Part shown: in pieces, positions 58,150 through 64,000 of the stretch
Numbering within the stretch: position 1 is the stretch's first letter
Layout of the letters: the number at the start of each line of letters is the position of its first letter
Assembly (NCBI GenBank): GCA_023548195.1
Contig: JAJHZJ010000579.1
Location: forward strand, 2,525,346 to 2,589,345
Origin: Bettongia penicillata ogilbyi
Lineage: Eukaryota > Chordata > Mammalia > Diprotodontia > Potoroidae
DNA: 64,000 bases
Direction: 5' to 3'
Program-made: the position numbers and the translations under genes
Notes under the pieces: generated by a model
The model's database searches: none
Told to the model about the DNA's origin: nothing
The model's input: the letters and a program-made list of their open reading frames with translations, nothing else

Positions 58150-59220
58150 CTAAGTGAGAACCAATGCTCTATATTATCTCACTTGGTATTTTCATTAGTT
58201 TACATGGAGATGATTCCCAGATTTATATATCTAGTCCTACCCTTTCTCCAGTCTTGAATTACCAACCTCCTCTTGAATATCCCAATCTGGAAGTACTGCA
58301 GACCTCTCAAACTCAGTAGGTCAAAACCCAAATTCGTTATCTTTATCCCCAGGTTCTCCTATCTTCTTAACTTCCCTATTATTGTTGAAGGCACCAACAA
58401 CCTGATAGTTATCTAGGTATCCAAATTCCATGCCATCCTACCTCTTCATTCCTACTCACTCCACGTACCCAATCATTTGTCAATTCCTATTGCTTTAATA
58501 GTTCTCATGCATGTCCCTTCCCTTCTGTACACAGTGCCCACCCTAGTGCAGGCTCTGATCACCTAGTAACTAAATTATTATAAAAACCTTCTGGTTAGTC
58601 TCCCTGACTCAAATGTCTTCTCACTCCAATGTATCTTCCACTTAACTGCCGAAGTAATCTCCCTAAAAGCGCACGTCTCATCATGTCACTCCCTTACTCA
58701 ATAAACTCCATTGGCTTTGGGATCAGATATAAACTTCTTTGGCATTTAAAGCCTCTCTAATCCTAGCCCCTTCCTACCTTTCTAGTTTTCTTATATTTTG
58801 CTTCCTTCCACATATCCTGCAAGTCAATAACACTGGCCTCTCTGCTGTTCTATCACCATAATCCATTTTCCAACTCCAGGCCTTTTTATTTACCTGCCCC
58901 AAAGCCTAGAATGCCCTTTTCCCTTACTTCTGCTTCCTGACTTCCTTGCAAGCTCAACTCAACTCCTCCCTTCTATAAAGGGTCTTTCTCAGTCTATGAC
59001 CCCTCCTAACTCTAGTTTCCCAACTGCTGCTGCCTTCCCTCTGAAGCTCCTGTCCATTTTACTCTATATATCTTGTTTGTACATAGTTGTTTGCACGTTG
59101 TCTTCTCCATTAAGATTTGAGCTTCTTGAGGGCACAGACTTGTCTTTGTATCACAAAGGCTTAGCCCAGTGCCTGGCACATAGGAAGCATTTAATAAATA
59201 CTTGTTCACTGACTGAATAA
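58150..59220 (+). mobile_element. Long L2 LINE 3' region
   Basis: More than 1 kb of L2 sense sequence: catgtcactcccttactcaa, attggctttgggatcagata, ccctaaaagcgcacg, ttcttgagggcacagacttg, gcccagtgcctggcacatag, then gcatttaataaatacttgtt. It is the longest continuous L2 piece here. Confidence 0.88.
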
Positions 59221-59639
59221 ATTAGAGAGAAGGCATAAATGACCTCTGAGGTCTCTTCTAGTGCTACCAGCTCTACAGGTAGGTATTATTATTATCCTTA
59301 TTTTATAGAAAAGAAGAAAGAAGAAGCCCCTGAAAGGGTCTTAGCATAAAAGTGATCTTCCTCCTCTCATAATACTAATTGGAAAATGACAATGTATACC
59401 CAGTGTGCATGGGCTTGTGACACAGGGCAGCAGACATTTTAGCTTTAAAATGGCAAATGGTGTAGAAAAGAGGAGGGTCTAGTTGTTGGGGGAATAAGTC
59501 AATTGAAAGGAATGACAGTTTTTTGGTCCTTCCTGTCTCATTCCTTTAATCCTTTCTTCCATCTTTAGGGCTGTTCCCAGGCTGACTACTCCATCTGTGC
59601 TATTCAATACATTAAGTCCCAGTTCTTGAATTATATTTG

Positions 59640-59835
59640 CTGTGAAATTAAAGAATCAAAGAACTTTAGAGCTGGAAGAGAGCTTGATGATTAAATGAAC
59701 TTAATGATCACCTAATCCGACCCCTTTGTTTTATAGGCATAAATTGAGACCCCGAAAGGTAAAGTCTTATTCAATTAAACATACACAATTAGCAGCTGAG
59801 ACTAGACTGGAACCCAAGATACTTAACATAGTCCC
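59640..59835 (-). mobile_element. MIR-like SINE
   Basis: The + strand shows actttagagctggaagagag, ttttataggcataaattgag and actagactggaacccaagat. Confidence 0.7.
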
Positions 59836-59839
59836 ATCT

Positions 59840-60610
59840 GGTTATTCAATCCTCTTTCCTTTTCACCCTGTCGCATCCCTATTTTACCAATTTTTCCCAA
59901 CCCAAGAAGGCAAGGAAATGCAACCCCCTCACCCTCATGTTTGCCTTGTAGATAGAAAAGGGGAAAATGGCAATTTTCTGGTTTGTTTTTCCTAATACTG
60001 AAAAACCCCAAACTGACTATGCATCTAGGGAGTTAAATGACCTTCTCCCTGTCCTAACAGCTGTGCTTTAGCTGGTGGGGAATACCCTGACTAGGTCAAA
60101 ATTGAAGCTTGGCAGGCTGGAATGCATCAATTCAAATGGGTCACACGTCTGCCTTCTCATTTGAAAATGCCAACACCATGCCAAAGACGTGAAGAACTGC
60201 TTGATGATGGTGAAAAAAATCATCCTTTCATTTGTGCTTATATAGAAATTTTCAGGAAAAAGCAAGATATGTTTGGAAATGATGAGTCCCTTGTGAGATG
60301 GAGGGAGGGGAGGGGAGTATGGTACTTGGAGGAGGTAGGAATAAAAAGCTGGAACTGTTGTTTCTATGACAGTAATGAAAGCAAGGAATAGACACTATCC
60401 CCTGGATCACTTTGCCCCCAGATGGCAAAGTGTCCCTGAACTTGGTCTCTTCATCTGGGGACTCCAGATGGGGATTTACACTTCCTATGAATTACTCTTC
60501 ATTTAGAGGAGATAAGGAATGTAACTTCTGAATTTGCCATTGGGATGGCTGAAGATAAGATAGGGTGCATATAAAAGATCACAGAAACAGAGAATCCCAG
60601 AGTGGGACAT
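59840..60610. other. Stretch without assigned elements
   Basis: An 89-codon + frame at 60122-60391 resembles nothing I know and has no supporting context. Confidence 0.4.
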
Positions 60611-60619
60611 ACCTCAAGG

Positions 60620-60840
60620 TCAGTGTAGTATCTGTAGTAGGGAAAGGTCTGGACTTTCCAGGAGAGATTGGAATTCTGTTTGTAGCTCAGATAGTGACTA
60701 GTTGTGTGATCATGCCTCAGTTTCCTCAGTAAAATGGGGGAAATGATACATGAGCAATCTTGCAGGATTTCTACGAGGAAAGCGATTTGTAAAACTAGAA
60801 GTATTATAAAAATTCACTATTATTGTTAGTGTCGTTGCTG
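60620..60840 (+). mobile_element. CORE/MIR-like SINE
   Basis: It shows gactagttgtgtgatcatgc, ctcagtttcctcagtaaaat and a gaaagcgatttgtaaaacta tail. Confidence 0.75.
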
Positions 60841-60929
60841 TTTCATCTACTCCAGCCTAAGCTTGAATTGGATCATACTTAACAAGCACATTGGAAGATG
60901 AATTTTAAATCTAAATTTTAAGTTAATTG

Positions 60930-61090
60930 GTAAGTAAGTAGGCATTTGGGACCTTACAGATCATATACTAGTCTAATCTTATCATTTTTCTGATGAGAAA
61001 ACTGCGGAGAAGCCTGCACAGTTAGTTTGTGTTGAAAATGGAATTAGAACCCACATGTACCAATTCCCACTCTGGCGCCATTTAACTTTA
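60930..61090 (-). mobile_element. MIR-like SINE
   Basis: The + strand shows gggaccttacagatcatata, ctgatgagaaaactgcggag and atggaattagaacccacatg. Confidence 0.7.
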
Positions 61091-61164
61091 CAAAACATTG
61101 TTGCTGAAGAAGGTGGAGTAAACCTAAAGCAATGAGGTTTGGGGGGAATTCTCAGAGAGCGAGA

Positions 61165-61305
61165 GATTGTGACAGAGTGGATAGAGTGCTGACCTCCTGC
61201 ATTCAGGTACAACTACTGACAACTACTGGTGGGGTAACCCCTGGGCAAATCACTTAATTCTCAATATTTTGGGTATCTATTTAAAATAAAGGTTCTTAAT
61301 ATTTG
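61165..61305 (+). mobile_element. SINE head fragment
   Basis: It shows gtgacagagtggatagagtg and acccctgggcaaatcactta. Confidence 0.75.
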
Positions 61306-61507
61306 TATTTCAAAGATCCTTTGGGTAATCTGATTAAGCCTTTAAATGTCTTCTCAGATAATGTTTTCAAATGAACAAAATAAAATACAAAAGATTACAA
61401 TGAAAATGAAAGGTTAATGAAAATAAAAATGTCATTTTTAAAAATCCGTTTCTTTTCCCATCCACGTTCATATACCCTTGAAATATCCAGGGATCCTAGG
61501 TTAAGAT

Positions 61508-61770
61508 TTGTTGTTGGTCAGTCATTTTCAGTCACATTCAACTCTTTTTGACTCAATTTGGAGTTTTCTTGGCAGAGATACTGGAATTCTTTTCCTTTTC
61601 CTTCTCCAGCTTACTTTACAGATGAGGAAACTGAGGCAAACAGGATTAAGTGACTTGCCCAGAGTCACCTAAGTAGTAGATGTTTAAGGCTGGATTTGAA
61701 CTCAGGAAGAGAAGTCCTCCTGACTCCAGGCCTGGCTCTCTATCCACTCTGCCACTAAGCTGCCTCCAGG
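61508..61770 (-). mobile_element. Marsupial tRNA-derived SINE
   Basis: The + strand shows tcagtcattttcagtcacat, ttacagatgaggaaactgag, ttaagtgacttgcccagagt and tctatccactctgccactaa. It is a full-length reverse copy. Confidence 0.92.
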
Positions 61771-62139
61771 TCAAAAACTCTTGACCTAAAACTGTATATT
61801 TCAAAGGAGCTACTACCCTACATTGGTAGAGGGAGTTCCCTCATCTAGTACCTCCCTATGCCAAAAGTCCAGTCCTTATCCTTTAGAGAAAATGGCCAAA
61901 AGACATTGTGTATTTTCCCCTTATTGTCCATTGGTTATATTTACTTACAAGATATTTTATTGTCCATTGGGAGAAGGGAGAAGGAGGAGGGTGTTGGAGA
62001 CAGGAACAACCTTTCTCTAATGACATTTTTGTCCCTTTTGTCTGGAGCTTTCATTAAAGAAATAAATCCATGTGTGGCAGGATTTTTGGTAGGAGATGTC
62101 AGGTGTTTGTGATATAGATAGGTATAGACAGGTGAAATA

Positions 62140-62300
62140 ATAAAAGTAGACCAATCCTGGAGTCAGAACCCCTGGGTTTGAGTTCCAGATTCTTAATGGC
62201 TATATTGACCCTAAGTGAAGTCACTTCAATTCTCTATCAGTTTCTTTATCTGTAAAATGGGGTGGTAATACTTATGTATTGAGGATCACGATATCTGCTT
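62140..62300 (+). mobile_element. MIR-like SINE
   Basis: It shows aatcctggagtcagaacccc, ccctaagtgaagtcacttca and agtttctttatctgtaaaat. Confidence 0.75.
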
Positions 62301-62494
62301 CTTTCTCTTCTCTAAAAAATGGAATGGGTTCCCTCCTCAGATCAAAAGTTCCAGGGGTATACTGGAGCCAACTTGAACCTGCTAGAAAGAGTGAATAGTT
62401 GAAGAAATTAACAAAAGCTACAAATTATAACTTGATATATTTTTTATTGATTGTCTAGACTTAATGAAATGATTGATAAAATGTTAATATGCAG

Positions 62495-62735
62495 ATTAAA
62501 TTTGGATAGAGCCCTAGCCCTGGAGTCAGAAGAACCTAAGTTCAAATGTGGCTTCGGACACTTCCTAGCTGTGTGACCCTGGGTAAATCATTAATCCTGT
62601 CTGCGTCAGTTTCTTCATGTGCAAAATGAGCTGGGGAAGGAAATGGCAGAGCACTCCAGTATCTTTGCCAAGAAAACCCCAAATGGGGTCACGAAGAGAT
62701 GAAAATGACAACAAATTCAAGATTAATACATTTTC
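62495..62735 (+). mobile_element. Marsupial tRNA-derived SINE
   Basis: It shows cctggagtcagaagaaccta, gctgtgtgaccctgggtaaa, gaaggaaatggcagagcact and ccaaatggggtcacgaagag. Confidence 0.9.
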
Positions 62736-62759
62736 CAAATCATCCCAAAATATCATTGA

Positions 62760-62945
62760 GTTATAGATGGAGAGGTGGGAAGACCTCAGACGTCATTGAG
62801 TCTAAACCCCTCATTTTACAGATGAGAAAGCTGAGACCCAGAAAGGTCACCTGTGTCATTAGGAGCAGAGTTAGGGTTCAAGTTTAGGCTTTTCTGACTC
62901 CAAGTCCAGCATTCTATATTCTATGCCACCCAGCAGTCTGTTGAT
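62760..62945 (-). mobile_element. MIR-like SINE
   Basis: The + strand shows cattttacagatgagaaagc, cagagttagggttcaagttt and tctatattctatgccaccca. Confidence 0.8.
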
Positions 62946-62949
62946 TCAA

Positions 62950-63395
62950 TATTAATCCAATATCATATTCAGTTACCTCACTTCCTGCAATTCACCAGAC
63001 ACCCTCAGTTCAGTCGCAGTATCACAAAAGCATGGAGAGGTACTTGATGGATGTGGACAGGAAGCAACATATAACCAATGAATAACTTAGAAAAAAAATA
63101 GGAGTGAGATATTGTAAAAGAAATGTAGGAGAGGAAAAGAAGATGAGTAAGTTGTTCATGTAGGCAGGTTGTGGGAAAACAGGTGGACAGCCTGAGGGCT
63201 CCACTGGTATCCTTGAGATGTCAAGAGAAAGAAAAGAAGGCCTCAAGCATGGTGGATAGACTGTCTATGGTGAACTTACGAGAAAATATAGACAAGCATC
63301 TCCCAGGATGAGCAGACATGCAGTATGGAGGCAACATCAACATCACTAAGATGACAGCTCCAGCTGAGCATCAAAGAGCATCACGTTGTGCTAAT
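62950..63395. other. Stretch without assigned elements
   Basis: Nothing recognised. Confidence 0.4.
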
Positions 63396-63399
63396 CTTT

Positions 63400-63565
63400 T
63401 ATATGCACACATATCTCTTAGAGCCCATTTTGTGTTATAACCATATGTGTCTGTTTCTAACTCCCTTTCTAGACCACTAGCTCCTTATGGGCTGTGACTA
63501 CCTCGGATATCTGTATCTCCCTCAGTGCCTAGTTCAGTGCTATATAGTGATAAATGATTGAGACA
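63400..63565 (+). mobile_element. L2 LINE 3' end
   Basis: ctagaccactagctccttat, gggctgtgactacctcgg, ctcagtgcctagttcagtgc and tagtgataaatgattgag. Confidence 0.7.
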
Positions 63566-63784
63566 CAGTAGTTAAAATGAATTGTCAGTGTTTTCTCTAT
63601 ATTTGATAGACTATAATAAATTCCACATTTAATTACATTGCTGTTATTAAAATAGTTTTAAATAAATGGGCCATGGAGGGGATTTAGAAATCATTTTTGT
63701 TAGAAAATTTCATTTTATTGACATTTGTTGTGATGAGTTTTGAGCTGTTTGGGGCTTGGAATGTTTGCTATGATTATGTTTTTG

Positions 63785-63945
63785 TGGCTGAGTTATTTTT
63801 CAGTCACGTCAAACTTCTCATGACCCCTTTTGGGATTTTCTTGGCAAAGATATTGGAGTGGTTCATCATTTCCTTCTCCAGTTGAGGTTAGCAGGGTTAA
63901 GTGACTTGCCCAGGGTCACACAGCTAGTAAGTATCTGAGATTGGA
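63785..63945 (-). mobile_element. Marsupial tRNA-derived SINE, head truncated
   Basis: The + strand shows tctcatgaccccttttggga, ggagtggttcatcatttcct and cttgcccagggtcacacagc. Another reverse SINE seems to begin at about 63970 and runs off the window. Confidence 0.85.
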
Positions 63946-64000
63946 GTTTCCCAGTAGCTAGATAATGTCGATAATAATAGTAGGCGCCACTTATATAGTA

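Noticed and set aside
1..64000. CRISPR array, operon, phage or other prokaryotic system
   Set aside because: The repeats are dispersed vertebrate retroelements and microsatellites. There are no spaced identical repeats and no dense gene packing.
1..64000. Free-standing tRNA genes
   Set aside because: All tRNA-like heads found continue into SINE bodies and lack a complete cloverleaf.

Overview
The window is vertebrate nuclear DNA, almost certainly from a marsupial. It is AT-rich and CpG-poor by eye, has no operon-like gene packing, and is filled with decayed retroelements. The main evidence is a dense set of tRNA-headed SINEs of the kind common in marsupials. Their heads read like 'gtggtgcagtggatagagc', carry a B-box-like 'gttcaaatc', and have tails such as 'ccagtatctttgccaag' or 'gtcaagtgcaagtcatg'. 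There are also old L2, CR1/L3, RTE-like and L1 fragments. The species cannot be fixed from the sequence, and family names are from memory because no repeat library could be searched.

I found no intact protein-coding gene and no convincing exon of one. The only recognisable host-gene sequence is a processed pseudogene of RPLP0 (large ribosomal subunit stalk protein uL10/P0) on the minus strand at 47371-48456. It is intronless and has a poly(A) tail, three frameshifting lesions plus a compensating one, and a lost stop codon. A degenerate 5S rRNA-like sequence lies about 360 bp to its right. Open frames elsewhere are short, or come from simple repeats and transposon antisense strands.

Layout. 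1-7200: SINEs, L2 and a long (CT)n tract. 7200-11500: mostly unassigned, with two pairs of unclassified repeats and an AT-rich near-palindrome. 11500-16700: SINEs and two L1 fragments in opposite orientations. 16700-20750: largely single-copy, including a candidate conserved non-coding block. 20750-30700: SINEs, L2, a CR1/L3 end and a 430-bp polypurine tract. 30700-39500: fossil RTE-like and CR1-like reverse transcriptase remains plus two inverted-repeat pairs. 39500-46000: SINE/L2/CR1 mosaic with short direct duplications. 46000-49300: (GA)n, the RPLP0 retrocopy and the 5S-like sequence. 49300-56000: SINEs, L2 and a (CCTT)n tract. 56400-57280: a repeat-free candidate regulatory block. 57500-59220: a fossil non-LTR reverse transcriptase C-terminus followed by a long L2 3' end. 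59220-64000: SINEs.

No genes work together here. The window reads as intergenic or intronic DNA. The observations most worth testing are the 260-bp inverted duplication that shares an L2/CR1 junction, the 201-bp direct duplication near 40-42 kb, the two repeat-free blocks, and two repeat families I could not classify.
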